Below are positions 1 to 6,512 of a stretch of 9,734 nt of DNA, piece by piece. Where the stretch lies: positions 85,375 through 95,108 of the forward strand of contig DLJQ01000008.1 in the NCBI GenBank assembly GCA_002484335.1, in the 5' to 3' direction. Below the pieces are notes generated by a model. It did no database searches, was not told the origin of the DNA, and worked only from the letters and a program-made list of their open reading frames with translations. The position numbers and the translations under genes are program-made. Position 1 is the stretch's first letter; each line of letters starts with the position of its first letter. This stretch comes from Flavobacteriales bacterium UBA7612. GTDB taxonomy: Bacteria; Bacteroidota; Bacteroidia; Flavobacteriales; Weeksellaceae.

Positions 1-357
1 CGCTTTCTTTTGACCGAATTTCTTACGTTCAACCATACGTGGGTCACGTGTTAATAACCCTTCTGGTTTTAATTGTAAACGGAAATCTGCATCAATTTCA
101 CATAAAGCTCTAGAAATTGCTAAACGAATTGCTTCAGCTTGTCCTGTGATTCCTCCACCAAATACTTTGATATCTACATTGTATTTATCATTTGTACCAG
201 TGATTAAAAATGGTTGCTCTACTTTGTATTGTAATACTGCTGTAGGGAAGTAGTTTGCTAACTCGCGTCCGTTAATGAAGATTTCTCCATTACCTTCTTG
301 TAAATATACACGAGCAACAGATGTTTTTCTACGTCCGATTTTATGAACTATTGCCAT
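1..357 (-). CDS. rpsI: 30S ribosomal protein S9, C-terminus cut by window edge
   Basis: S9 is a small-subunit ribosomal protein whose C-terminal tail reaches towards the P-site tRNA. I translated the minus strand from the ATG at 355-357. It gives 119 codons beginning MAIVHKIGRRKTSVARVYL, the usual S9 N-terminus, followed by a GGGITGQAEAIRLAISRAL segment and the late LTRDPRMVERKKFGQKKA segment. Bacteroidetes S9 is about 128 residues and normally ends in a basic tail of the form RRxFQFSKR, so about nine codons and the stop lie beyond base 1. The gene starts 9 bases after the rplM stop, the classic rplM-rpsI order, and is almost certainly cotranscribed from the promoters upstream of rplM. No defect is visible in the part present. 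Confidence 0.97.
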   Translation of the reverse strand, partial: MAIVHKIGRRKTSVARVYLQEGNGEIFINGRELANYFPTAVLQYKVEQPFLITGTNDKYNVDIKVFGGGITGQAEAIRLAISRALCEIDADFRLQLKPEGLLTRDPRMVERKKFGQKKA

Positions 358-366
358 GGAATTAAA

Positions 367-822
367 TTATAAATATTCGTTAATATCGATTTGTTTTGGT
401 TGTTGAGCTTCATGATTGTGCTCTGTACCAACAAATACATGTAAATTAGTCAATAATTTACTACCTAATTTATTTTTAGGTAACATTCCTTTTACTGACT
501 TTTCAATTAAACGTACCGGATCTTTTGCAAAAACTTCTCTTGCAGTTAAAGATCTTTGTCCTCCTGGATAACCTGTGTGACGGATATATAATTTCTCGTC
601 CCATTTGCTTCCTGTTAATTGAATTTTGTCAGCATTTAAAACAATTACATAATCTCCACAATCTACATGAGGAGTAAAGTTTGTTTTGTGCTTACCTCTG
701 ATAAGCTTCGCAACACCTGACGCTAAACGACCTAATGATAAGTCTGTAGCGTCCACAACTACCCATTCTTTCTGAGCAGTTTCTTTGTTGGCTGATGAAG
801 TTTTGTAACTTAACGTGTCCAC
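367..822 (-). CDS. rplM: 50S ribosomal protein L13
   Basis: L13 is an early-assembly protein of the large ribosomal subunit. The 151-residue product has the expected order: N-terminal MDTLSYKTSSANK typical of Bacteroidetes L13, then WVVVDATDLSLGRLAS (about 20-35), the FTPHVDCGDYV segment (about 49-59), HTGYPGGQ (about 82-89), VKGMLPKNKLG (about 110-120) and a C-terminal GTEHNHEAQQP. The start codon is GTG at 820-822. It is kept because the family-typical N-terminus begins exactly there and no in-frame ATG lies close by. The gene leads the rplM-rpsI operon. A consensus promoter lies about 50 bases upstream (873-904) and a second -7-like box at 968-975. In other bacteria this operon is autoregulated by L13; whether that holds here cannot be told from sequence alone. 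Confidence 0.97.
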   Translation of the reverse strand: MDTLSYKTSSANKETAQKEWVVVDATDLSLGRLASGVAKLIRGKHKTNFTPHVDCGDYVIVLNADKIQLTGSKWDEKLYIRHTGYPGGQRSLTAREVFAKDPVRLIEKSVKGMLPKNKLGSKLLTNLHVFVGTEHNHEAQQPKQIDINEYL

Positions 823-872
823 TATCTTGATTTTTAATATATTATACTATTTCCGATAACTCGATCGGGGTG

Positions 873-904
873 CAAATGTACAAAATGATTCCGGTTTCCC
901 AAAA
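873..904 (-). promoter_or_regulatory. Consensus Bacteroidetes promoter of rplM-rpsI
   Basis: Read on the minus strand, TTTTG at 904-900 is followed by a 19-base spacer and then TACATTTG at 880-873. This fits the Bacteroidetes sigma factor consensus TTG-N19-TAnnTTTG exactly. Transcription should begin a few bases further on, giving a 5' leader of roughly 45 bases before the GTG start of rplM. The -7 box lies inside one arm of a 14-bp inverted repeat (874-887 with 923-936). The assignment rests on motif match and position only. Confidence 0.75.
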
Positions 905-936
905 TAAAATTAGGAAATTCAGCATTTTGTACATTT
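874..936. repeat. 14-bp perfect inverted repeat overlapping the rplM promoter
   Basis: The sequence AAATGTACAAAATG at 874-887 recurs as its exact reverse complement at 923-936, with 35 bases between. The left arm contains the -7 box of the rplM promoter, and the -33 box lies in the intervening part. A second perfect 8-bp inverted repeat, AAATTCAG at 915-922 with CTGAATTT at 942-949, interlocks with it, and TTCCGG at 889-894 is mirrored by CCGGAA at 953-958. The two main pairs cross each other, so they would form either alternative hairpins or a pseudoknot in RNA read from the distal box. The arms could instead be a paired binding site for a DNA-binding protein. Confidence 0.6.
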
Positions 937-967
937 ATTCTCTGAATTTGCTCCGGAAAATACCGTG

Positions 968-975
968 CAAAAGTA
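968..975 (-). promoter_or_regulatory. Second, distal -7 box (TACTTTTG) upstream of rplM
   Basis: The minus strand reads TACTTTTG followed by C, a perfect TAnnTTTG -7 element. No TTG is found at the expected spacing upstream, which would fall in the last codons and stop of the upstream hydrolase gene, so the match is partial. If active, it would give rplM a leader of about 140 bases that includes all the inverted repeats between 874 and 949. Confidence 0.4.
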
Positions 976-997
976 GATAAATTAATTAGAATATTAG

Positions 998-1858
998 TTA
1001 ATTTCTTTCGAAAGGTAATATTTTTTGAGTTGTAGAACCTAAACCTTCTATTCCATACTCTATTACATCTCCTGGTTTTAACCATATTTGTGGTGTTTTT
1101 CCCATTCCTGATCCAGCAGGTGATCCTGTAGAAATAATATCTCCGGGTAAGAAAGACATAAATTGAGATAAGTAAGAAATTAATTTAGGTATTCTATAGA
1201 TGAAATCTTGAGTTGTTCCATCTTGCATTAGCTCTCCATTTAATTTTAACCAAATGCGTAAATTATCAACATTTTTTATTTCTTCTTTTGTAGCAATAAA
1301 TGGACCTACAGGTGCAAAAGTATCACATCCTTTTCCTTTATCCCATGTTCCTCCACGTTCTGTTTGGAAAGCTCTTTCCGTAACATCATTCATTAATGCA
1401 AAACCATATACATGATCCATTGCTTCTTCTTCAGTTACATTGTTTGCTTTTTTACCAATAATGAAACAAAGTTCTGTTTCCCAATCTAATTTTGTAGCCC
1501 CATTTGGTTGCATAATTCCATCTTCAGGACCTGAAAATGATTGATTGGCTTTAATAAACATAATTGGTTCTGGTTGTTGCTCTAAACCAGTTTCTTTTAC
1601 GTGATCATCAAAATTTAATCCAACACATACAATTTTACCAGGACGTGTAAGTGGTGCTCCTATACGTACACTATCATCTACGATAGGTAAATTGTTAGCG
1701 TTTTGCTCGATGTATTTTTCTAGAGTTTCTTGTTTTTCAATATTACCGAAAAAATCTTCGTCATAGATGATACCTGAACCAGATACGTCAAATTTTTTAT
1801 CATCAATAATGATTCCTGATTTTTCTTGACCCTTTGGTCCGAATCTAAAAATTTTCAT
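998..1858 (-). CDS. Fumarylacetoacetate hydrolase (FAH) family protein
   Basis: FAH-family enzymes are Mg2+- or Mn2+-dependent C-C lyases, hydrolases or decarboxylases acting on 2-oxo acids, usually at the end of a catabolic pathway. The 286-residue product has a short N-terminal region (about 1-70), then the FAH core. That core opens with KIVCVGLNFDDHVKETG (75-91), carries the metal-ligand pattern D-W-E127-T-E129 and D158 in ALMNDVTER, and has FAPVGPFIAT (181-190) and DIISTGSPAGSGMG (240-253). Length and layout match proteins annotated as ureidoglycolate lyase or 2,4-diketo-3-deoxy-L-fuconate hydrolase, but those labels are often transferred loosely, so the substrate is left open. The ATG at 1856-1858 lies about 20 bases downstream of a -7 box. 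The gene seems to be transcribed alone; no strong terminator follows it before rplM. Confidence 0.9.
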   Translation of the reverse strand: MKIFRFGPKGQEKSGIIIDDKKFDVSGSGIIYDEDFFGNIEKQETLEKYIEQNANNLPIVDDSVRIGAPLTRPGKIVCVGLNFDDHVKETGLEQQPEPIMFIKANQSFSGPEDGIMQPNGATKLDWETELCFIIGKKANNVTEEEAMDHVYGFALMNDVTERAFQTERGGTWDKGKGCDTFAPVGPFIATKEEIKNVDNLRIWLKLNGELMQDGTTQDFIYRIPKLISYLSQFMSFLPGDIISTGSPAGSGMGKTPQIWLKPGDVIEYGIEGLGSTTQKILPFERN

Positions 1859-1880
1859 TTACTTATATTTTTTCCAGCGG

Positions 1881-1888
1881 CAAATATA
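1881..1888 (-). promoter_or_regulatory. -7 box (TATATTTG) of the FAH-family gene
   Basis: The minus strand carries TATATTTG followed by C, a perfect TAnnTTTG element, 22 bases upstream of the hydrolase ATG. No good TTG sits 19 bases further upstream, so only half of the promoter is recognisable. It implies a very short leader of about 15-20 bases. Confidence 0.5.
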
Positions 1889-1916
1889 CAACGATTAGTT
1901 TTTTCTACCTATAAAT

Positions 1917-1953
1917 AAAAAAAGACATCTGTCAGCAACAGATGTCTTTTTTT
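1917..1953 (-). terminator. Strong intrinsic terminator after the acyl-CoA dehydrogenase gene
   Basis: Perfect 16-bp inverted repeat at 1917-1932 and 1938-1953 with a 5-base loop (CAGCA on the plus strand). The core GACATCTGT/ACAGATGTC is flanked by seven A on the left and seven T on the right. Read on the minus strand it is a stem followed by a T run, placed 17 bases after the acyl-CoA dehydrogenase stop. The symmetry makes it look bidirectional, but no plus-strand gene ends here. Confidence 0.9.
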
Positions 1954-1970
1954 AATAAATTGTATTTGCA

Positions 1971-3110
1971 TTATTTACTAATACCTCTTGAAATTACTAT
2001 TTTTTGTATTTCTGAAGTACCTTCATAAATTTGTGTAATTTTTGCATCTCGCATCATACGTTCTACATGATATTCTCTTACATATCCATTTCCGCCATGT
2101 ATTTGAACTGCTTCAGAAGTTACTTCATTTGCTGTTTTTGAAGCAAAAAGTTTGGCCATCGCACCTGATATAGATATATCTTTTCCTTCATCTTTTTCTG
2201 TAGCAGCTTTGTAGCAAAGTAAACGAGCTGCAGAAATATTTGTAGCCATATCTGCTAATTTAAACGCTACGGCTTGATGATTAATGATTTCAGTTTTAAA
2301 TGCTTTACGGATTTTGGCATAATTAAGAGCTAATTCATATGCTCCTTGTGCAATTCCTAATGCTTGTGATGCAATTCCTATTCGTCCTCCATTTAATACA
2401 TTCATAGCAAAAGTAAAACCAAATCCATCTTCTCCAATTCTGTTTTCTTTTGGAACTTTTACATCATTAAAAAATAATGAATGTGTATCAGAACCTCTAA
2501 TTCCCATTTTTTGTTCTTTAGGACCAATTTCAAAGCCTTTATATCCTTTTTCTATTATAAATGCATTGATTCCTTTATGTCCTTTTTCTGGGTATGTTTG
2601 TGCTATTACTATATAAGTAGATGCAGAGTTCCCATTTGTTATCCAGTTTTTAGTACCATTTAACAAATAATGATCTCCTTTATCTATAGCAGTAGTTTTT
2701 TGTGATGTAGCATCAGATCCAGCATCAGGTTCAGATAAACAAAAAGCTCCTAATGATTGACCAGAAGCTAATGGAACTAAATATTTTTGTTTTTGTTCTT
2801 CTGTACAGTATTTTTCTAATCCTGCACAGACTAAAGAATTATTAACTGACATTATAACTGCAGCTGAAGCATCTATTTTAGCTATTTCTTCCATTGCAAC
2901 AACATAGGAAACATTATCTAACCCAGAGCCTCCATACTTGGGATCTACCATCATACCTAGAAAACCTAATTCTCCCATTTTTTTAACAGCGTCCTTAGGG
3001 AAAATAGAAGTTTCGTCACGTTCTACAACTCCTGGTAATAATTCTGATACAGCAAAATCTCTAGCAGATTGCTGTATCATTAGTTGTTCTTCAGATAATT
3101 GAAAATTCAT
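1971..3110 (-). CDS. Acyl-CoA dehydrogenase (short-chain/butyryl-CoA type)
   Basis: FAD-dependent enzyme that introduces the alpha-beta double bond in acyl-CoA during beta-oxidation or branched-chain amino acid breakdown, passing electrons to electron-transfer flavoprotein. The 379-residue length is standard. Both family signatures are present: CLSEPDAGSDATS (124-136), with WITNG at 156-160, and Q336-IHGGNGYVREYHVERMMRD ending at 355. The catalytic base is expected at E363 in IYEGTSEIQ, the position used by short-chain and butyryl-CoA dehydrogenases. One small oddity is RKAFKTEI (268-275), where most relatives have Gly after the Phe. The ATG at 3108-3110 comes 33 bases after the porT stop, and the strong hairpin terminator lies downstream, so this is probably the last gene of the ubiE-porT operon. 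Substrate chain length cannot be decided here. Confidence 0.95.
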   Translation of the reverse strand: MNFQLSEEQLMIQQSARDFAVSELLPGVVERDETSIFPKDAVKKMGELGFLGMMVDPKYGGSGLDNVSYVVAMEEIAKIDASAAVIMSVNNSLVCAGLEKYCTEEQKQKYLVPLASGQSLGAFCLSEPDAGSDATSQKTTAIDKGDHYLLNGTKNWITNGNSASTYIVIAQTYPEKGHKGINAFIIEKGYKGFEIGPKEQKMGIRGSDTHSLFFNDVKVPKENRIGEDGFGFTFAMNVLNGGRIGIASQALGIAQGAYELALNYAKIRKAFKTEIINHQAVAFKLADMATNISAARLLCYKAATEKDEGKDISISGAMAKLFASKTANEVTSEAVQIHGGNGYVREYHVERMMRDAKITQIYEGTSEIQKIVISRGISK

Positions 3111-3140
3111 GTAATTATTTTTGTGGTTTTAAATAATTAC
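3111..3140. repeat. 10-bp inverted repeat between porT and the acyl-CoA dehydrogenase gene
   Basis: GTAATTATTT at 3111-3120 and AAATAATTAC at 3131-3140 are perfect reverse complements with a 10-base loop. It fills almost the whole 33-base gap and directly abuts the acyl-CoA dehydrogenase ATG. The stem is nearly all A-T, so RNA stability would be low, and on the minus strand no T run follows it because the coding sequence begins at once. It may be a processing or translation-tuning hairpin, or simply a chance product of AT-rich DNA. Confidence 0.4.
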
Positions 3141-3143
3141 AAT

Positions 3144-3947
3144 TTATTCAAATTTTAGTGAAAAAACAAATGCCCTTGTAGATAAAGAATTTAAACTTCC
3201 AGCCCAATATTTATCTGTTGTAGGATTATCCTTTACAAGCTCATTGTTGAAGAAGAACATACCTTTTAAAGATGGGGTTAGTTTAAAATATTTAAAATAA
3301 ATTTCTACTCCTATTTCAGCTTGCCAGCTAAAATTATTTGTAGTTGTTCTAAAAACACCTACACCATTATCATCAGCTTTGTTTTCATTAGATTGCAAAT
3401 TCATTACATACCCTAAACCTCCTTGTATATAAGGCCTAGTATTAAACCAGCGATCTCCATGAAAATTTAAAAGTAAAGGAAGTTCAACATAAGATGACTT
3501 TACTTCTCTTTTAACATTAGTATCATTTAAATATTGATCTTCAGTTGGTGTTGTTTCTGTTCCAGAATAAGGAGCATTAGTAAAATATAATGTACGTTGA
3601 GAAAAATGTATTCCAGGTTCAGTTTTCAAATCAATGTAATCATTGATTTTCATTTTAGCCATAAGACCAACAGAAAACCCTAATTTATTATCTTGTCTAA
3701 GATATACTAATCCATAGTCGTTCACTCCATCATCTTCAGGTGTTTGTGTTGTACCTGGTGTTAGATCTCTTTGAGCTTTTGGATTAACTTTATAGCTCAT
3801 CATGTTTGTACCTAAGAAATATCCAAAAGTAAATTTTTTTTCGTCAGATTCAGTTCTGTATTCAGTTCTATCATAATTTGGACGAAACTGTGCGTTTGCT
3901 AAACTTGCAGCAACTAATGTAAATGCGATGATAAGATTTTTTCTCAT
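3144..3947 (-). CDS. porT: PorT-like outer-membrane beta-barrel protein (type IX secretion)
   Basis: PorT (SprT in gliding flavobacteria) is an outer-membrane protein required for the type IX secretion system, which exports enzymes and gliding adhesins. The 267-residue product begins with a clear signal peptide: KN, then a hydrophobic stretch, then the ANA-Q cleavage site after residue 19. A barrel-like pattern of alternating polar and aromatic strands follows, with segments such as KFTFGYFLGTNMMSY (38-52), GFSVGLMAKMKINDYIDLKTEPGIHFSQR (90-118), YVELPLLLNFHG and RPYIQGGLGYVMNL. It ends in FVFSLKFE, a typical outer-membrane barrel terminus. The location immediately downstream of ubiE (26-base gap) matches the known arrangement in Flavobacteriaceae and supports the name. 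Without that context only a general 'porin-like beta-barrel' label would be safe. Confidence 0.8.
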   Translation of the reverse strand: MRKNLIIAFTLVAASLANAQFRPNYDRTEYRTESDEKKFTFGYFLGTNMMSYKVNPKAQRDLTPGTTQTPEDDGVNDYGLVYLRQDNKLGFSVGLMAKMKINDYIDLKTEPGIHFSQRTLYFTNAPYSGTETTPTEDQYLNDTNVKREVKSSYVELPLLLNFHGDRWFNTRPYIQGGLGYVMNLQSNENKADDNGVGVFRTTTNNFSWQAEIGVEIYFKYFKLTPSLKGMFFFNNELVKDNPTTDKYWAGSLNSLSTRAFVFSLKFE

Positions 3948-3973
3948 AGAGTTTCAACGTATAACCTGAAGAT

Positions 3974-4714
3974 TTATTTTATGCTTTTGTAAATGCTTGC
4001 TATACCAAAAGTAAGTTTTTTATCAATAGGTTGATTGAATTTTACATTTTTAAGTATATTTTTCATTTCTTCACCATGTGGAAAAGCTCTCACAGAGTCA
4101 GGTAGATATGTATATGCACTTTGATCTTTTGAAACCATTTTACCAATTGCAGGTAAAATATTTTTTGAATAAAATGTATATAATTGTTTCATAGGGAATG
4201 CTGTTGGATAAGAGAATTCTAAAATAACAAATGTTCCACCAGGTTTAAGAACTCTATTTATTTCAGCCAATCCTTTTTCTAAGTTTTCAAAATTTCTAAC
4301 TCCAAAAGATACAGTTATACAATCAAAAGTATCATTATCAAAAGGTAAATTTTCTGAATCTCCTTGTACCATATCTATACGATCACTTAGATTTGACTCA
4401 TTTACTTTTTTTCTACCTACTTCTAACATACCAGCAGATAAATCTAGACCAGTAATTTTAGCATTTGTGGCTTTTCCCATCATAATTGCTAAATCACCTG
4501 TTCCTGTTGCTATATCTAAGATAGTTTTAGGATTAGAGGCTTGAACCATTTTGATAACATCTTTTCTCCATTGTATATCAATTCCCATAGATAAAACGCG
4601 ATTTAATAAATCATATTTAGGAGAAATATTATCGAACATTTGTTCTACTTGCTTCTTTTTGTTTAAATCTGATGATTCGTATGGTGTTACACTATCGTGT
4701 TGATGATTTGTCAT
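3974..4714 (-). CDS. ubiE: Demethylmenaquinone methyltransferase UbiE/MenG
   Basis: SAM-dependent C-methyltransferase that makes menaquinone from demethylmenaquinone, the last step of quinone synthesis. Bacteroidetes use menaquinone, so the MenG role is expected rather than the ubiquinone one. The 246-residue product has the UbiE-specific N-terminal block MFDNISPKYDLLNRVLSMGIDIQW (26-49), the SAM-binding motif I ILDIATGTGD (65-74), the acidic end of strand 2 in GLDLSAGML (89-97), and SFGVRNFENLEKGLAEI. It also has the second UbiE signature RVLKPGGTFVILEFS (154-168). The usual His of signature 1 is replaced (IDIQW), as seen in some relatives. The ATG at 4712-4714 lies 18 bases after the upstream membrane-protein gene, suggesting cotranscription. 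Confidence 0.95.
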   Translation of the reverse strand: MTNHQHDSVTPYESSDLNKKKQVEQMFDNISPKYDLLNRVLSMGIDIQWRKDVIKMVQASNPKTILDIATGTGDLAIMMGKATNAKITGLDLSAGMLEVGRKKVNESNLSDRIDMVQGDSENLPFDNDTFDCITVSFGVRNFENLEKGLAEINRVLKPGGTFVILEFSYPTAFPMKQLYTFYSKNILPAIGKMVSKDQSAYTYLPDSVRAFPHGEEMKNILKNVKFNQPIDKKLTFGIASIYKSIK

Positions 4715-4732
4715 TTTTTAAAATTTAAGATA

Positions 4733-5296
4733 CTATTCGTAGTTTTCGAAGTAAAATTGTTTAAAATCTTCTTTGTTAAAAATTTTGGATAAATCAGTAT
4801 TCTTTTCACTAGAAGCACTTTTTATAAATATTCTAGGGTAATCTTGATCTAAGTTGTAGTAAAAATTTTCAATGTAAAGATCTGATGATTTTTCAATAAT
4901 TCCATGATATACTTGATTATCTATGGCTATATTTTTAGATAAAAATATTGAATCTTTATTTTTTCGCACTCCATATGGACGAGTAAATGTGTAATAATCT
5001 TGTAAAGTAGGATTTATTAAACCACTCGATCTAACAATGTCAATAATTGTATCAGTATTTTTATTATTAAATGTATAAGAAATTTTTGTTTTACCTTTTG
5101 GTAATTCTATACGAGCATTTTGTTGTGGAGCTATTGTGTAGTTTTTGTCATTTATTTTTATACTTATTGTTTTGTTTGATGGGTTATCAATAACATAACC
5201 ATCTTTTTTGTTAAGAAAAGTATTATAAAATAATAAAATAAAAGCAATTAAACCACAAATGATTAAAAGCCCAATTAATGATGGATTCTTCTTCAT
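4733..5296 (-). CDS. Unknown membrane-anchored protein heading the ubiE-porT operon
   Basis: I do not recognise a named family. The 187-residue product has one N-terminal hydrophobic segment (about 7-28: LIGLLIICGLIAFILLFYNTF) after MKKN and is followed by KK, so it reads as a membrane anchor with a soluble domain of about 155 residues. The first part of that domain, GYVIDNPSNKTISIKINDKNYTIAPQQNARIELPKGKTKISYTF (33-76), alternates like a small beta-sandwich resembling carbohydrate-binding or PEGA-like surface modules. A later block, YYTFTRPYGVRKNKDSIFLS (101-120), looks conserved in style. No enzyme motif or lipobox Cys is visible (C14 lies inside the hydrophobic segment). It is the first gene of the run leading to ubiE, porT and acyl-CoA dehydrogenase. 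Membrane topology is inferred only from hydrophobicity. Confidence 0.75.
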   Translation of the reverse strand: MKKNPSLIGLLIICGLIAFILLFYNTFLNKKDGYVIDNPSNKTISIKINDKNYTIAPQQNARIELPKGKTKISYTFNNKNTDTIIDIVRSSGLINPTLQDYYTFTRPYGVRKNKDSIFLSKNIAIDNQVYHGIIEKSSDLYIENFYYNLDQDYPRIFIKSASSEKNTDLSKIFNKEDFKQFYFENYE

Positions 5297-5374
5297 GCTG
5301 CTAAATTAATTATACTTTATCAATTTTAGTATGTCTTATTACATATTTTTTATTTACTATTTTAATGAAATGTG

Positions 5375-5382
5375 TAACTTTG
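5375..5382 (+). promoter_or_regulatory. -7 box (TAACTTTG) for the KAS III-aroC operon
   Basis: TAACTTTG followed by C is a perfect TAnnTTTG element, 39 bases before the ATG at 5422. At 19 bases upstream the sequence is TTT rather than TTG, a near match to the -33 element. It implies a leader of about 35 bases. The box lies downstream of an in-frame ATG at 5365, so that ATG would not be transcribed from this promoter; this decides the start of the following gene. Confidence 0.6.
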
Positions 5383-5421
5383 CTCTTAGTTAATTTTTTA
5401 TTTAAGCTGAACAACAATAAT

Positions 5422-6495
5422 ATGATAAATTCTGTAATTACAGGTTCTGGTCATTACCTACCAAATAAGATTGTTACAAATGAAGATTTTATTAATCATA
5501 AATTTTTTGGAGATGATGGTAATCCTTTAGAAAAAAGTGGTGAAGAAATTACCCGTAAATTTGAAGAAATTACAGAAATTAGAGAAAGGAGATATGTAGA
5601 AGATGATATTTTAAATTCTGATATTGCCACTGAAGCTGCTAAAATAGCTATTGAAAAAGCTGGAGTTGATGTTGAAACATTAGATTATATTATTTGTGCT
5701 CATAATTTTGGAGATATAGACCCTATTGCAAGACAAATAGATATAATGCCTTCTATATCAGCTAAGGTAAAACATAACTTAGGAATAAAAAACCTAAAAT
5801 GTAAACCTTATGATATGACATTTGGTTGTCCTGGATGGGTAGAATCTTTAATTTTAGCTCACCAATTTATTCAGGCAAAAATTGCAAATAAAATTTTAGT
5901 AGTTGGTTCTGATACCTTATCTCGTGCTATTGATCCATATGACCGTTCTGCAATGATATTTGCTGATGGTGCAGGAGCTGTAGTTTTAGAAGCAAAAGAA
6001 GATGATTATAAATATGGTATAATTAATCATGCTACTTTATCTTATACTGATGAAGAATTAAGTTTCTTGTGTAATGGTAAATCAATAAATCCTGATTATG
6101 TAGGATCGATTAAAAATATTAACATGAAAGGACGTAAAGTTTATGAATTTGTTCTTAAAAATGTTCCTCCCGCAATAAAATCTTTATTAGATGAATCTTC
6201 AATTTCTATAGAAGAAATAGATAAAATTTTACTGCATCAAGCAAATGCTAAAATGGATCATGCAATGATAGAACGTTTGTATAAATTATATGGTGTTGCT
6301 GCGCCTAAAGATGTAGATCCTATGACAGTTCAATTTTTAGGTAATACTTCAGTTGCTACAGTTCCTACAATGTTTAATCTGATTCAAGAGAATAAATTAG
6401 CACCACATCAGTTTCATCCAGACAATAAAATCATTATGGCTTCTGTTGGAGCAAGTATGAATATTAATGCTGTAATTTATCAATTCAAAAAATAA
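5422..6495 (+). CDS. 3-oxoacyl-ACP synthase III (FabH-like) family protein
   Basis: Thiolase-fold condensing enzyme. KAS III members start fatty acid synthesis by condensing acyl-CoA with malonyl-ACP, and relatives make specialised lipids or flexirubin-type products. The 357-residue product starts MINSVITGSGHYLPNKIVTN, the normal FabH N-terminus. The catalytic triad is visible: Cys136 in TFGCPGW, His272 in LLHQANAK, Asn308 in LGNTSVATVP. It is about 30-40 residues longer than E. coli FabH, partly through a segment near 25-50, and its C-terminus GASMNINAVIYQF differs from the usual glycine-rich FabH ending. It is therefore likely a second, divergent KAS III whose acyl substrate is unknown. An ATG 57 bases upstream is in frame, but it precedes the -7 box and encodes non-family sequence. 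aroC follows after 17 bases. Confidence 0.9.
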   Translation: MINSVITGSGHYLPNKIVTNEDFINHKFFGDDGNPLEKSGEEITRKFEEITEIRERRYVEDDILNSDIATEAAKIAIEKAGVDVETLDYIICAHNFGDIDPIARQIDIMPSISAKVKHNLGIKNLKCKPYDMTFGCPGWVESLILAHQFIQAKIANKILVVGSDTLSRAIDPYDRSAMIFADGAGAVVLEAKEDDYKYGIINHATLSYTDEELSFLCNGKSINPDYVGSIKNINMKGRKVYEFVLKNVPPAIKSLLDESSISIEEIDKILLHQANAKMDHAMIERLYKLYGVAAPKDVDPMTVQFLGNTSVATVPTMFNLIQENKLAPHQFHPDNKIIMASVGASMNINAVIYQFKK

Positions 6496-6512
6496 ACTAA
6501 CAAAAAATTATT

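Noticed and set aside
930..937. Plus-strand TACATTTA in the right arm of the rplM inverted repeat, a mirror-image promoter candidate
   Set aside because: The final G of the -7 element is lost, no TTG lies 19 bases upstream, and no plus-strand gene follows.
834..1085. 83-codon reading frame on the minus strand across the rplM upstream region
   Set aside because: It overlaps the end of the hydrolase gene in another frame, covers the promoter region, and its Arg/Asn-rich translation resembles no protein.
1961..1968. TGTATTTG on the plus strand, close to a -7 box
   Set aside because: It has one mismatch to TAnnTTTG and faces into the 3' end of a minus-strand gene with no plus-strand gene to serve.
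2481..2663. 60-codon plus-strand frame
   Set aside because: It lies wholly antisense to the acyl-CoA dehydrogenase gene and has a Phe/Tyr/Cys-rich, low-complexity product typical of a shadow frame.
5301..5308. Minus-strand TAATTTAG just upstream of the membrane-protein gene as a leaderless promoter
   Set aside because: It has one mismatch to the -7 consensus, no -33 partner at the right spacing, and lies only four bases before the ATG; in such AT-rich DNA this is weak.
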